Positions 35,331-47,860 of a stretch of 64,000 nucleotides of DNA are shown piece by piece. A program made the position numbers and the translations under genes. The stretch lies in the NCBI RefSeq assembly GCF_037975245.1, contig NC_092568.1, positions 2,294,001 to 2,358,000 of the forward strand, in the 5' to 3' direction. Positions within the stretch are counted from its first letter, which is position 1; every line of letters starts with the position of its first letter. The DNA is from Apostichopus japonicus. Lineage: Eukaryota; Echinodermata; Holothuroidea; Aspidochirotida; Stichopodidae. The notes under the pieces were generated by a model that saw only the letters and a list, made by a program, of their open reading frames with translations, had not been told where the DNA came from and ran no database searches.

Positions 35331-36568
35331 TCCATAACTGGTGTCAGCATTACCAAGCTACTCATTGCCTTTCATTTTGAAAGTACAGACATCTGCTTTA
35401 AAGGGTTAAAGAACATACTTGTGTTTTTTCCCCTTCATAATGGTCGTTAGTACTCCAACCTTGAAGGATATTGATAAACAACAGTCCCTAGGGCTTTTCA
35501 TGGCGTTAACTGAATTATATATCGTGATTGGATTCTGTTTAAAAGTGAAAAGAGAATTCAGTAGTGGAGTACATTTTTTTTAATTTAAGACACAAAACTG
35601 TAATATGCTTATTAACGTGTAGAAAGGTTGCATATAAGATTTACATGGGTTACTAAGAAAGATCTGAGGGGAAGTTACCTTGTGTTAGTTTTACATTTCT
35701 ATTTTGAGATCAAAACGAAGATTGAGCCTCAAGCAGGACAGCGCTTCAAAGGCATTACAACATGCAACCTTCAATGGCTGGTGTATGGAGCAGTCATGGC
35801 AAACCTCAGTGATCAATTGGGGAACAACTGAGCTAACCCTTGTGCTTTGAAGTGATAAAAACTGTCATGGCAACGCAGGGTGGCGGCAAGCCAGAATCTC
35901 TGAAATGGGTAGTGCATGGCAGCAGTGACAATGTTGATTTGACTTCAAAGATGAAAGAATAACTAACCATTTTGATCGGGCCTCTGAGGAACTTATCTGT
36001 GCTCTGGACTTGTGCCACCATGTTCCCTGTTAACAAAGACATAAAAAATAAACATTGAATTAGTGATGGCAATAGGTATTGGTATGGGTGGGGGAGGGGA
36101 GGGGTGTCTAGATCCCCACAATGAGCTGTTATTATACCAGATCAATTGTTAATGGAATATATACTGCACCACCCCAAACCTTCCTGTCAGAAAATAGATT
36201 TATCACAGAAAGGAGATGCATTATTTTCAGGTCAGGATTATGTATTTGCTGCAAGATAATTTCCCTGACTTAACAAGTTAACTAGTTTTATTCATGTAAC
36301 TCATATATTAGAGGTATGACAAACCAATCCCACAGGTTTTTCCCCAACAATTTGTTACTTTTTGTGGGGTGAGGGAGAGGGGCAGGGTGTGTGTATGTCC
36401 TTACATAGAGTAAGTCACAATCAAGAATACTGGCTTTTTTGCCATGTGTGATGTGGGGCCTGGCAGTTTAAACAAAGCATTTAAGATATTTAAAAAAACG
36501 TGAATTCAATTTCCCTAGATTTGTAAGAAATATTGATGAAATGATTCCGTCCATGCACTAATATTACT
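35331..36568. other. 3' flank of the F-box gene
   Basis: No further gene is supported. An AATAAA at 36047-36052 could serve as poly(A) signal, about 0.7 kb after the stop codon, but there is no independent support. G-rich runs occur at 36085-36105 and 36365-36385. Confidence 0.4.
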
Positions 36569-37652
36569 CAGGCGCGGCGGAACGGAAAAATTATTGGGGG
36601 GGCTAATGTGTGGAGACTATCTAAGCGGAGCGCCACCATCGGTTGGCGCGGAGCGTACAAGAAAATTTTCGGTTTTTTCAAACCCCCAGATGGCCGGAAA
36701 CGGCACTTTCCGAGTGTTTTATGCTGCGAATACCAAGCCCTAAAATATAGGTCTCAAGCCTGCAATTTCTCAGATTGCACCTAAAAGTCTGTAAAAACAT
36801 TGTAATTTGTATATTCGATGGTTTTTTAAAGAGAGTAGCTATTACTCGTAGTGTACTCGCAAAGATGTTTTTGAGTGTAGTAAGGGCAGTGGCGGAGCTA
36901 GAGTATTGGTCAGGGAGGGCAAGAATGGTCTGTAGGGGCGCTTTCGACACTATCTAAGCGGAGCGCCACCATCGGTTGGCACGGAGCGTACAGAAAATTT
37001 TTGAGTAAAGATACTCCCTAGATTGCAGGAAATGACCCTTTCCGGGGCCTTGCTAATTTGCAGATAAACGGAGAATAAATAGGTGTCGTCGCCATTTTGT
37101 CGGAAAATTACACCAACAGAATATGACAAATGTCAATAGGTATATGAGAGCGCAATAAAATAGTCAAAAATCGCGAATAAGTAAAAAGTGGTGAAAAGCT
37201 AAAAAGGGCGCCAGCAGTCCATTTGAGTCCGTCAGGGGGGAGGGGGGCATCCGCCCCCTGACTGTATATATGGACGCTCCGCCACTAAGTAAGGCAATGT
37301 TGGAGAACTGTCTGAAATGAGGCAAGTCATTGGCCTAAGACGAAGTCGTGTTACGCTTACCGGTACTCACACTCACTGCTTCCACTTTTCACGGGGCGTG
37401 AAGACGCGGTTGGGTGACAATGTGGTCTATAGCCAGGGGACGGGCCGAGGGTCCCCCAGCAATTACTAAAATTATTACACCTATAGAGTATACGTGTGCA
37501 TCGGACAGATCGACAAGTATGCATTGAAAAATTGGCAGATGCACGTTTCGGAGCCTTGGTAAATATTGGGGGGGCTTATCATGCATTTGCCCCCTCAACT
37601 TTTTTATTGGGGGGGCTGAGCCCCCCAAGCCCCCCCGGTTCCGCCGCCACTG
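36569..37652. mobile_element. Non-autonomous hAT, outer of a nested pair
   Basis: A perfect 8-bp target duplication, ATATTACT, lies at 36561-36568 and 37653-37660. The ends are CAGGCGCGGCGGAAC and GTTCCGCCGCCACTG, inverted repeats with two mismatches. It has a minus-strand hairpin-module copy at 36616-36658, 47 bp inside the left end, and an inserted element at 36887-37287. No ORF is supported. Confidence 0.9.
36887..37287. mobile_element. 401-bp hAT MITE, inner of the nested pair
   Basis: The flanks AGTAAGGG (36879-36886) and AGTAAGGC (37288-37295) match at 7 of 8 bases. The ends are CAGTGGCGGAGC and GCTCCGCCACTA, inverted repeats with one mismatch. A minus-strand hairpin-module copy lies at 36949-36991. 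Confidence 0.8.
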
Positions 37653-37660
37653 ATATTACT

Positions 37661-38586
37661 AAATGCATTGATTGTGTGTGTGCTTTTGTGTGCTGTTTTA
37701 TTTGAGATTTATACTGTATTTATTTTGTATATAATTACATTACGTAGATAAGTGTATGTACATTCCAAAGGTTTACCTTACAAGTTGTAACAACAATGCT
37801 TTTGTCTCATAACTCGAAAGTTTTGTTTGTCCTGTCATTCAATTGTGTCAAATATACAATGTTTTGGGAGTATAGAGCGGCCGAGTTGGATGGGTATGCA
37901 TGGGCGGGGATGGGGGGGGGGGCAGTTGTTTATTTCCTGTAAAGGACCTTTTTCATTCTTAACTAAATGCACTAGATGTCCATGTAGCTTTGCTCAGAGC
38001 TGCTTAAAGATCATAGTAATGCTCTATTAATTATTGTAGTGAATGTGTCGTTCAAAGTCTTTCTTAATTGCCTGTAGAAGCGGTATTGGGCTCGGGTGGG
38101 AGGTGGGTGGGAGGGGCCAAGGTAATCGACTGTTCCTGTCCTTTAGTATCCTCCACACTGATCACACGGCCATTAAATGTAGGACTTAATGGAGCATGCC
38201 AGTCATAGTATAATTAAGCGATATTCGAATGCCTAGCGCAAATGTATGAAACCATCAGATTCCTAAGTATTTTTTGTTCCCAAAATAAAATATAAATACT
38301 GTTTGACATGATTTGCAACTCAGTTCACTAAATCAAATGTTAAAAAAACATTGCAGTACTTGTCTGCACTGTGTGCGACTAATTACCATCAGTTACGTCC
38401 ACAAAATATGCATTTGAAGTTGGTATGCTCATCGATTGCCTACTTGTGAATTGTTAACGTTTATCTGGTGTTTATATATTGATAATTGCTATCAATGGGT
38501 ACAAAGTTACTCCGTAATTACACACACAAGCCTTCAAAAGAAATTGACATCAACAACATGTCTACTGTTTTATTGAACTGACGTAT
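37661..38586. other. Upstream region of sphingomyelinase-like gene 1
   Basis: No gene is present. This stretch must contain the promoter and 5' UTR of the gene starting at 38587, but I see no convincing core promoter. A G-run lies at about 37912-37922. Confidence 0.4.
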
Positions 38587-41500
38587 ATGATGGAGTATAT
38601 CGTTTGGTGTAAGAATGTTCTGGTCCTCACCTTGCTGGCATCTTTGGCAGGTAAGTTCTCATTTCCAATTTTTAATTCAGATCTGGAAGGTCACTTGATG
38701 TTAATCGAATTAGATTCGATAGTTAAATGCCCGGTTAGTACTAATGCCACTTAAAGATCGACACTTACTGAAAAGGGTGTAAAGCCACGGTTATTTTGAT
38801 GGGGAGGAGGGTTCATGACGAAGTGGCGACAGCTCTTTTACTTGATGTGCTCCCCCCCCCCCCCACCCTTCCCTCCTCACCGGCATTCAGATTAAATATC
38901 ATAATAGACAAACCCCAGGATGTTTTTCATTCGACAATAGGCCACTTTACTAAATTTGCCCCAATGAAGTTTCCCCTGATCTCATAAGGTAGCAAATCGA
39001 CGCTACAGATGGAAAGAGTTATTTCTTCTAAGATCGACGTTTATGTTTGGCATGCTTGTGTAAAAACAGAGGGAGCCACTTCGGGTTCCGGTCACAACTA
39101 CCGTTTACCACTGGGTCCCTGTTTTTGTAAGTATAATATGAAAAAGAGAATGCACTACTCTTTATCCCACATTTTCGCCTGCCCCATTAAAGTCTCCTGG
39201 GCCCATGTCATTGCTGATATCGGACCCGGGCTCTAGCCTCAACTGACCGCCCATACTTTTTTTCGCCAGACCTGTGTAAAAGTAAGATCTCCTAATGTAT
39301 TCCATTTTAACATTTATTCATACAGCGCATTCATGGATACCCATGACCAGCTCATACCCTCCCTCGGCCACCTTTATCATGTTGGTATTATGAATGCCCT
39401 TATTCCGCTGATGAGTTACCGGTGTAGGGGATGTACAGCCATTTTATTGTCACTAACGACTAGACCTTCGCGTGTTTTGAGTCCTTTAAAAGTATGCGTG
39501 TTTAATGATTCATGATCACTGATGGCCCCCGATTTAAATTTGACACCAACCCTTGCTAGGGGTTATTTCAAACTGATATCTACATCATGTTCCTTTTCTT
39601 CTAATCAGAAAGAGCTCTTTTGATGTTATCATAACTATTTAAGTTTCTATATTTTTTACAGATTCCCAGTGTCCTAATGACAGGGGTCCTCTAACAGTAT
39701 GGCTCGGTACGTTTAAGCCCTTCATGTCCTGAAAACTGTCAGTGACATATCTATGCAAGAGATTGTTCATGCCTAAAAGCTCTATGGTTAGGTGATCTAT
39801 AGTTGTGCATAACCTGTGTATGAAAGGACCATACTAGTTATTCACTTTAACAAAATGATTTTCATATAACCCCACACGTGAATATATCTCCCCTAACCGC
39901 AAAGGTTTACGCAAGGGGCAGTAATTAGAAATGTGACTTTTTTTAGGGGGCCGGAAGAGAAAAAGTTACCTCAAAACTTTCCGACGAATGGACCCCCTGT
40001 GTATTCCGTACCACGAATTCCAGTATTTTATTGTTTTTCAACAAAGGAGACTGTTTAATTACATTTTCTTCTTACTTTTCAACAGCGCGGTACATTTCTT
40101 AATATCAGGATTATTTAATTTGTTAACAAAAAGGCACTTTAAATAACAAATACCGTATTTACAATAATTTAAAGGGTACATCTATTACGAATAAGGGAAC
40201 TTATTACTTCTGAAAGTGGCACTTTTGAGGTTTTTTACATACCTTTTGGAGGTGGATTGGGGAGGGCAGATGCCCTGTGCATCGCCTGGTATTCAATATT
40301 GCACTGATTATGTCATGTAGCAGTAACTAACAGAATGTGTAGTTGGGGATGGGGAAACGGGGGGGGGGGGGGCGAGTGGTGTGTGGTAGAGGGTTCAAGA
40401 AACAGGGTGACGCCACCACGTAGTGCTAGTGTTCACATGTATTGATTTGAATGTTGACGTAATCATTTCTGGTTATACCTTTTAGCCGATGCTACTAACT
40501 GTCAAGCGGACGCCAAGCACTGTGAGAGATTTGGAATGGAGTTTGTGTGCTCAGAGGAAATAATTAATCCCCACCCTAACGCGACTTGTCAGGAAGGTGT
40601 TAAAGCCTTGTGTTCATACCCACCAATCCCTAGCCCTTTGGTGGAAACCCCAGCTTCAACCTTTAAGACCCTAGCGTACAATGTATGGGAGCTTCGATAC
40701 CTCTATTACCAGATTGGACAACGGGAGAGGACATGCCGCATTATCCCAGAGGTCCTGCGCCGCCATCCCGACCTTGATGCGATAATATTCAACGAGGCCT
40801 TCATGGGTGGATGTATTGGTGGTTTTAATCTTTCATATTCCGGTGAAAAACTGACCTTTCGGAACGTCCTGAAGGAATATGGCTTCTCATACATTACCGC
40901 TACGATAGGTAACTCACCCACTCTCAGAAAATTCGAAAACGGAGGTATCTTCATTGCATCTAAGTGGCCCATACTTGAAGAAGATAATGTCATATACGAA
41001 GCCACACAGCCTCTCACCGCTGATGACCTCAGTCAAAAAGGAGCGTCTTACGCCAAGATACTCAAAACCGTCGATTCCGTATCCCGTGTGTATCACGTGC
41101 TTGGAACTCATCTGCAGGCGACTGATAACATCGGCTCCGATAACGTCCGACGAAATCAAGCTCGAGAAATGCACGAGCTGATGTTATCGAAGAATATACC
41201 CCCTCACGAGCCAGTCATCTACGGCGGCGACCTGAACGCCGACAGGTTATCGGAACTCGGGGCTGATATCTTTGAAATTCTAGACGCTAGCATGCCAGAG
41301 ATAGTAGGGGAACAACAGTACACCAAAGACAAATCTATTAACGACATATATGACGGAGGGAGTAGCCAAAAATGGATAGATTACGTATTGTATAGCAACG
41401 CCCATCTACAGCCGAATTCAGCTACCACACAAGTCGTCATCCCGAAGTCTGACCAACCCTTTGGTGTTTGTCTCGATGAATTTCGAGTTTGGCCAAGACC

Positions 41501-43855
41501 ACTTTATTCGGATAATTCCAGATGCCGAACAGTAAAAAATATAACCGATTTGGCAGACCATTTTGCTGCTATGGGAAGTTTTGCGTATCCTGAAGATGTT
41601 GAAATAGTTACTACACTACCCCCTTCTAAAGTACCAACTCAGAGCCCTGCTCCACCTACCACTATCAATCCAGAAGGTTTGTGTTACGTGTTATCACGTG
41701 ACAGGAGAGACTCACGGTCACTTGTATTTTCTTCACATTTTAAATTCGTACAAGGTGTTTGTAAACGAGCGATAAATTTTAATTATCAGGTCTTTCATTG
41801 CATTGCACTATATCATTGAGTTTAATGAGGTCGGTAAAAATGTCCAGGGAGGTGGTGTTACAGAAGAGACAAGGAGCAAGTTTTAAATATAAACCAGGCA
41901 TTCAGTCAGAGTTCAACCAAGTTTACTTCGGTGGGGGAGGTCGGGGGAGTGAGGGGACCACATTTTCCCCCTGATATGTCCATTATTGTACTTGAAGAAG
42001 GGGCACAGATGTATTGCTATTTGTTATCATTTTAAGGCCCGGATAAGAGTATTTTTCATGCTTTCCCTTGGATCCATGCTTATGTTGTTGGCTTGAAAAG
42101 TAAGTCCGGTTACTTTCGGGCGACACGGCCTCTTTTTTCTTTTGTTTTGCAATGTTATTGTGTCAATTTCTCTTTGTATTTTATTTCAGATCAATGCCCA
42201 GTAAGATTCACCGATCTTTCAGTGTGGGTTGGTAAGTGCATGCACCATCATTTGTCATGATTTTATGTATTACAATAATGATGCCAGGCAGTTTGAAACT
42301 TTCAACATGGAAGGGGGTCGTCTGTACAGAGAGGACTGATCTCACACAATTTCTTCACGTCCTTGAAAAACTTTCCAACGAATAAATTGTCATTAATTAC
42401 TTCATCCTGTAAAAGATAAGGGCCGGAGGTCAGGGGTTAATATTGCTGACTGTATTTGCATTTCTAACATTTTAACCTAAACTTACAATATTAAATTATG
42501 GCATCATTAGTTCTATCAGTCAACTCATTGAAATCGAAACGAATTAAAACTTATGACGTACTTTCTCGTTATATATATATATATGTTTTCCTTGCTTTCC
42601 TTACTTTTATATTTTAGATGACGCTCCTAATTGTCATGCAAACGAGTCGTACTGTAGTTACTTCGGACTGAATTATATCTGCAAGGAAAACTTTCAAGAT
42701 AACTCCGCCAATGCAACGTGTACCTCGGGTACTCGAGTTAGATGCGGTTACCCGCCGTCAACGATCGAACTGGTCTCAACACCTGTCACTACCTTAAAAG
42801 TGTTATCTTACAATATATGGGAGTTAGGCTATTTTTACTATCAGAACGGCCAACGGGAGAGAACTTGTCGCACTATACCCGAGGTACTCTCTATGCAACC
42901 CGATCTAGATGTCATTGTGTTCCAAGAGGTGTTTATGGGAGGATGCTTCTCCCCTCTTGCCTCTTTAAATAGATTGACTCTCAGAGAAATTTTGACCGAA
43001 TACGGTTTCCCTTACTTCACGGGTACTGTTGGCATCCCACGTTCGAATCCCGTAAAGCTCGAAAACGGCGGTACTTTCATTGCTTCAAAATGGCCGATTC
43101 TAGAGGAGAGCCAATTGGTTTTCAGAGATGGAGATCGTCTGAGTATTGACGTTTTGATGGCAAAGGGTGTCATGTACGCAAAGATTGAAAAAACTATCGA
43201 GGACGTATCCAAGATGTATCACGTGTTTGGTACTCACTTCCAGTCTGGAAATTACCACATCCAAGATACCATACGTATCATGCAAGCAGTGGAGATGTAT
43301 GACTTCCATAACAGTTTCAACATTCCACCAGAAGAGCCTGTCATTTACGCCGGTGATCTGAATGCTAACCGAATCGACAAACCTCAGCACGCCGCTGATG
43401 TCATTGCTGCTCTTAGGTCCACCATGCCGCGGATAGTAGGGGATTCGGAATACACATTCGATGCTGGAACGAATGATGTATTCTGGGATATCATCTCAGT
43501 CAGGTCATGGTTGGATTACGTCCTATTTAGCAACGAACATGAACAACCAGTGAGTTCAACCATTGAGGTTGTTCGTCCAAAGGCAGAAGCTCCGATGGAG
43601 GTTTGTCTGATCGCGCCGTTAGCTCGTGCGCCTGTGTATGCAGATTCGAAGAGATGCGCTAGAAGTAGGGTGATCACGAATCTGGCTGACCATTATGCCG
43701 TACTGGGTGTGCTAGACTATGATCAGTCAAAGAGAACAACAACTGCGACGGTGGAAATTCCTGCAAGTACCCAAGCGGGGACAGGTGGCAATTTGGTCGC
43801 TTCAATATATCTACATATGATACCAGTATTATGCTTTTGCTTAATTTTGATATAG
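38587..43855 (+). CDS. Secreted, likely GPI-anchored double sphingomyelinase-like protein (gene 1)
   Basis: The model exons are 38587-38650, 39662-39706, 40486-41676, 42190-42231 and 42618-43855, giving 859 residues. Neutral sphingomyelinases of this fold cut sphingomyelin to ceramide and phosphocholine. Exon 1 encodes a signal peptide (hydrophobic LVLTLLASLA). Each 42-45 nt connector exon (pattern C-x6/7-P/S-x2-VW) precedes one enzyme exon. Both enzyme modules keep the metal and catalytic motifs described under each module. A Thr/Pro-rich linker (about 20 residues) separates them. The C-terminus is a short polar stretch (STQAGTGGN) followed by a hydrophobic tail ending LCFCLILI at the stop, which resembles a GPI-anchor signal. 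All four introns are GT-AG and phase 1. An AATAAA lies at 44212. Substrate is inferred from fold only; another phosphodiesterase activity is possible. Confidence 0.8.
40486..41676 (+). CDS. Gene 1, enzyme module 1 (single exon)
   Basis: This exon encodes an N-terminal Cys-rich segment (C-x-A-D-x3-C, then CxxPP) and a DNase I-fold domain. The catalytic set is complete: AYNVWELR, FNEAF (metal-binding Glu at 40794), GTHLQ, GGDLNAD, WIDY and ADH (Asp at 41556, His at 41559). The exon ends in the Thr/Pro-rich linker. Reading on past the donor at 41677 would add an unrelated tail and stop at 41819, so splicing is preferred. Confidence 0.82.
42618..43855 (+). CDS. Gene 1, enzyme module 2 and C-terminal tail (single exon)
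   Basis: The module carries the same motifs in order: SYNIWELG, FQEVF (Gln replaces the usual Asn before the metal Glu), GTHFQ, AGDLNAN, WLDY and ADH. Unlike the other modules it does not end in a donor site. It runs into the polar stretch and hydrophobic tail and a stop at 43855, so it is the terminal exon. It is clearly diverged from module 1, showing the pair is old. Confidence 0.82.
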
Positions 43856-45592
43856 AATAGTTAACCATTGTTCAAGTAATTAACATCGTTGCATGTACAT
43901 TGATGTGACGCAAGTTTAGGTCACATGGAATCACTTTGCTTGTTCTCTTTATCATGATTTTCTGAAAACCCTTCCAAGCGATTGTGGAGCCATTCTGTTA
44001 GCTAAATATAAAAATGCATTGCATAAATCATAACTATTCTATTTCGTAAGGGTGGATGTTGCTTTAGTAAGAGGGGAAGTGTGGTGGGTGGTTCGAGTCG
44101 GAAGGAGGACGAATTGAATGTTGCCCCCTCTCTCCTCTACATTTTTGGTGGCCTTCTTATTTTGTTTACAATATTAACTCGCAAGTGCTCTCATTAAGTG
44201 ATATAGTACTTAATAAATGACATTTGAAAGTTAACTCATAGAGTCTGGCTTAGAGTAGATCAAGAAGATACGGTATTACCTTTCATCATTGTCGAAACTA
44301 GCTGAAACACTGCTCCCACTATACCTGACTATACCTGCGATAATATCGAACATGAATTGGTTGTATAAACTTTTGAGGATATGTATATGATGAAAACGTT
44401 TTCAGCCCCTCGTTGCTTATTCCACAGCCTACCTGACACCGCTTCGAATACCCGCATGGGCAGTGGCAGCTCGAAGGGGATAGGGTATTCCCCAATCAAA
44501 ACGCTTGTTCCCCCCCCCCCCCACTCTCTCCAGGTCCTGCGTAATTCCTCTTTCTGACATGTAGTTTTGCGGTCCAAATTCGCTGCATAGGCGAACAAGA
44601 TCTATTTACAAATGCTGCAGCTTATAGGGGCCCTGCACTGCCAGCCAATAACATTGTACAGTTGTAATTATATAGATATTTGTCATATTTCGAGACGTTT
44701 CATGTAAAAGAAAAATATTCATTAATAAAATTTGCGTGGGACGGGCCGTGGGGTGGGGAGTATGGCGTGTTCCCTACCCCGATACATTTCCCCGTGATTT
44801 GCACTTTATACAGGTGCGTTTTTGCTGTTCCAAATGTTTGTCCCAAACTGTTTGCTTGCCTTCCCTCCCCCCCACCCCACCGCTCGACCCCCAACTGTGG
44901 AATTTCTGGTGCCGCCATTGAGTACGGGCCAACTCTTGCTTCGACAAGCTCATTTTATATGTACTCGCTCCTTAACTTGCAACCTCTAAGCAGAATATTG
45001 CTTAGAATGCATTTGATGGAGTTTTACATTTGTGAATCGAAGATATTGGTTTTTCTCATAAAAATAGAAGCTTTCATTTGGGTTGCAAAGTGGAATATGC
45101 TTCGGCAAAAAAGAAAACGGAATGAATTATTTGCTTTATTAATTTGTGTTTGTATCAAATAAAATTACATCGCATTTCATTGATTTGTATAATTCGTCAC
45201 TTCCTTTTTAATTTAATCATATTATATAAGAATTGAGAACAAAGGAAAATTGACTAGTAAAATGAACAAATAGATATTTGGCTAGAACAGAATTTTAACC
45301 AGTTACCTCAGCGTTACAATTTAAAGAAGCCCGATCGCATTTCATTTCTATAAAGACAGCCAGTTTCATAGTATCTTTAATAAACTTCAATATGATTCAT
45401 TGTACAGCTCGCTCATCCCAGTGCAATCACTTGCGTCTATGAACACTATTACCTATGAAGTGAATGCTCTCGTCTTTTTATATTAATTATCCCATACAGT
45501 AGCTACACCTATCTTTCCGAAACTAGGTTTCAACCGTCCCAGGGAAATCGGGAGATTCAAGACGGGCAATTGAGGTAACAGGAAAAGTTGGC

Positions 45593-45668
45593 CAATTATA
45601 ATGTACCCTGATGTCAACCAATGAAATAAACCAACAATCTTCGGCAGGATGCGGAATATAATATACAC
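45593..45668 (+). promoter_or_regulatory. Diverged copy of the gene 2 promoter-like segment
   Basis: About 75 bp match 48972-49040 with mismatches. The copy includes TGTCAACCAAT (CCAAT at 45618-45622) and, about 35 bp later, a TATA-like TATAATAT after ATGCGG. No signal-peptide exon follows, so this is probably a leftover from gene duplication. Confidence 0.5.
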
Positions 45669-45839
45669 TTTATGCGATATTTTCCTTTTGTTACATTTCC
45701 TTTAAGAAGAACGTTGAAGTAGCGCTATGCGTTATTGGTTTAACAATATGAGTTTCATGGTATTCATCATACCAAGACGATGTGTAGGGTGGCAAGCTTG
45801 CATGATGACGTTAACTGTGAAAAACCAACCAGTCAATGC

Positions 45840-45980
45840 ACATTCAAACACATTCAAGCATAATCAAGCATAGTCAAGCATATTTAAGCACAATAAACCA
45901 TGACACCTAACTGGTATGATCACGTGCTGCGTTATCAGTCAAGCACATCCAAGCATAGTCAAGTACATCAAGTATACATG
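45840..45980. repeat. Decamer minisatellite, split by a transposon
   Basis: Imperfect copies of a unit like TCAAGCATAG. Similar units resume at 48700-48730 on the far side of the element at 45989-48699, so the element inserted into the array. Confidence 0.7.
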
Positions 45981-46618
45981 GCATTCAACAGGCGCGTATC
46001 CAGGATTTTCTAACCCGGGGGGCGCGAATTACTATCTAAGCGGAGCGCCACCATCAGTTGGCGCGGAGCGTACAAGAAAATTTCTGGTTTTGATAACCCC
46101 CAGATCACCGGAAATGGCACTTCTCGGGCTTGAAAATGACCAACCAGATGTACACTTTTGCCTGAGAACCAAGTATTTCCCAAAAGTTTTTTTCCATCCA
46201 TAACCTTTTTGAAGATTGTGATCAGTCACACATCATGTTCGACCTCATTGCATGTCCTATGGATCATTGCCTTTGTAGGTGATTCTACGTCACGGCCCAC
46301 AATATCCGAAAGCCCCACTTTTCAAGGTTTTAAGGCTTAAGCCCATTATTTTTTTGAGAATTTGAAAATTCACACTTTTCGTGAATAAAAATCACCTCAA
46401 AACATACCCATAATGTTGCACAAAATTCAATCTATGGACAACTAATATAGAAAAACCTCCTTGAACCCCTAATAGACAGGTCAAAATTGCACGAGTAGAG
46501 GAAAGTATGATGAAGAATGTTGGTGAGGAAATTTTCGAAAATTCAGACACAGTTAATTTATTGGTGTATAGAAATATTAAAACCTGTTATAATGGCTATT
46601 ACAAAACTTGGTTGAAGG

Positions 46619-47381
46619 CAAGGGCGGCGGAAGCACTTTGAATCTGGGGGGGCACCAACGTGGAAGGGCACGTTGCAGAAATTCGATTGGACTGATGCAG
46701 CCTGATATTAAGTACCCTTTATAACTCTTATTGTATTATCTTATTTGCGTATACACATCACTGCATCAACCCCCCCCCCCCCTCAAGGAAACAATGCATA
46801 CTAGCACTGCAGTATCTAATGTGCAAATTGGGAAACAAGGAAAAAGACAAAATGATGTGAAATCATTATAAAGTCCCAGTCCCTGCACACGCGATCGATA
46901 CATGCATGAAAGCAAATGAAATATGTCAATAAACTGAAAGAAAAGTAATTTTCTATGTGTTTTTCAATGGTTGAACTGATATTATTATGATCATTATTAT
47001 TGTAACGACTTTCCCAATAATTCTAACCAATTTGGAAGGGTTATAACACGGCAAATGATTGTATGCTATTGGCATGCGATGTAGTAACCAACGCATGCCT
47101 ACATGATATGCACATTAACATGTTGAACGCGCGCGAAGCGCGCGAAAAACTTTGGTAATATTTTTCGGGCAAGTCGTTACAGCCCCCCAGATCAAATTGG
47201 GCTCCTACGCCTGTGGTAGTAAACATATAAAACTTCCCGAAATATTTCATTCGACGTGGGTTTCGCCTTGTAAACTCTTTTTTTATTTAGAAATTTTTAT
47301 GTAGAAAAAGGGCACATTTTTAATCTGAGGAAAAGTGGGGGGCACGTGCCCCCTGTGCCCCCCCCGGTTCCGCCGCCCTTG
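46619..47381. mobile_element. hAT insertion present in only one composite copy
   Basis: A perfect 8-bp target duplication, GTTGAAGG, lies at 46611-46618 and 47382-47389. The ends are CAAGGGCGGCGGAA and its exact complement. The unoccupied target is visible in the other composite copy at 16125-16132. It is the same family as 5588-6236. Confidence 0.95.
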
Positions 47382-47446
47382 GTTGAAGGAAATGAAAAAT
47401 AGCAGATATTTCCGATATCAGGTATATCGAAACCGAACACTACATA

Positions 47447-47860
47447 CATAGGCGTAGGTCCCGTAGAAACCGGGGGCTGCAGCCCCCCCCCCCCCCCCAC
47501 CAATTTTTTTCCCATTTTTTCGGGCATCTACTGAAAGAAAAATAAATAGCAATGAATAGCTTAAAAATGATCTCCTTGGTAATTAAAATAAAGTTCTAAG
47601 CTTGGCCGACATTACTACTGTAAAAGAGAGTTTTGACATAAATGGATCTGTATGCTTTTTCTCCATCTACATAAGACATTTGGTTGTTTACATTAGCATC
47701 CGGCGGTATACTGTGCAACTTTCAGGGACCGTAAGGTACACGATGCCATGCGATGTAATAACCGATGCTTGCTTATATGATATTGACATGCGAAAAATTT
47801 TTGCTTTTTCTTCGGGCAAGTCGTTACAGCCCCAAATCCAATTGGGCTCCTACGCCTTTG
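47447..47860. mobile_element. hAT MITE nested in composite copy 2
   Basis: This is the counterpart of 15618-16067. The flanks ACTACATA (47439-47446) and ACTACACA (47861-47868) match at 7 of 8 bases. The ends share AGGCGTAGG in inverted orientation. Confidence 0.7.

Larger units (their letters stand above)
43856..45988. other. Spacer between the sphingomyelinase-like genes, left part
   Basis: No gene is supported. A possible old hAT-like element lies at 44461-44920 (ends CAGTGGCAGC and GGTGCCGCCATTG, no good target duplication). The stretch also contains a promoter-like remnant (45593-45668) and a decamer minisatellite (45840-45980), listed separately. Confidence 0.45.

Noticed and set aside
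35833-36072. Minus-strand frame with a hydrophobic start resembling a signal peptide
   Set aside because: No second exon, no family match and low-complexity surroundings; more likely part of the F-box gene 3' flank.
44461-44920. Possible hAT element with ends CAGTGGCAGC and GCCGCCATTG
   Set aside because: Only about half of the 8-bp flanks match; kept as a note in the spacer entry, not as a separate element.
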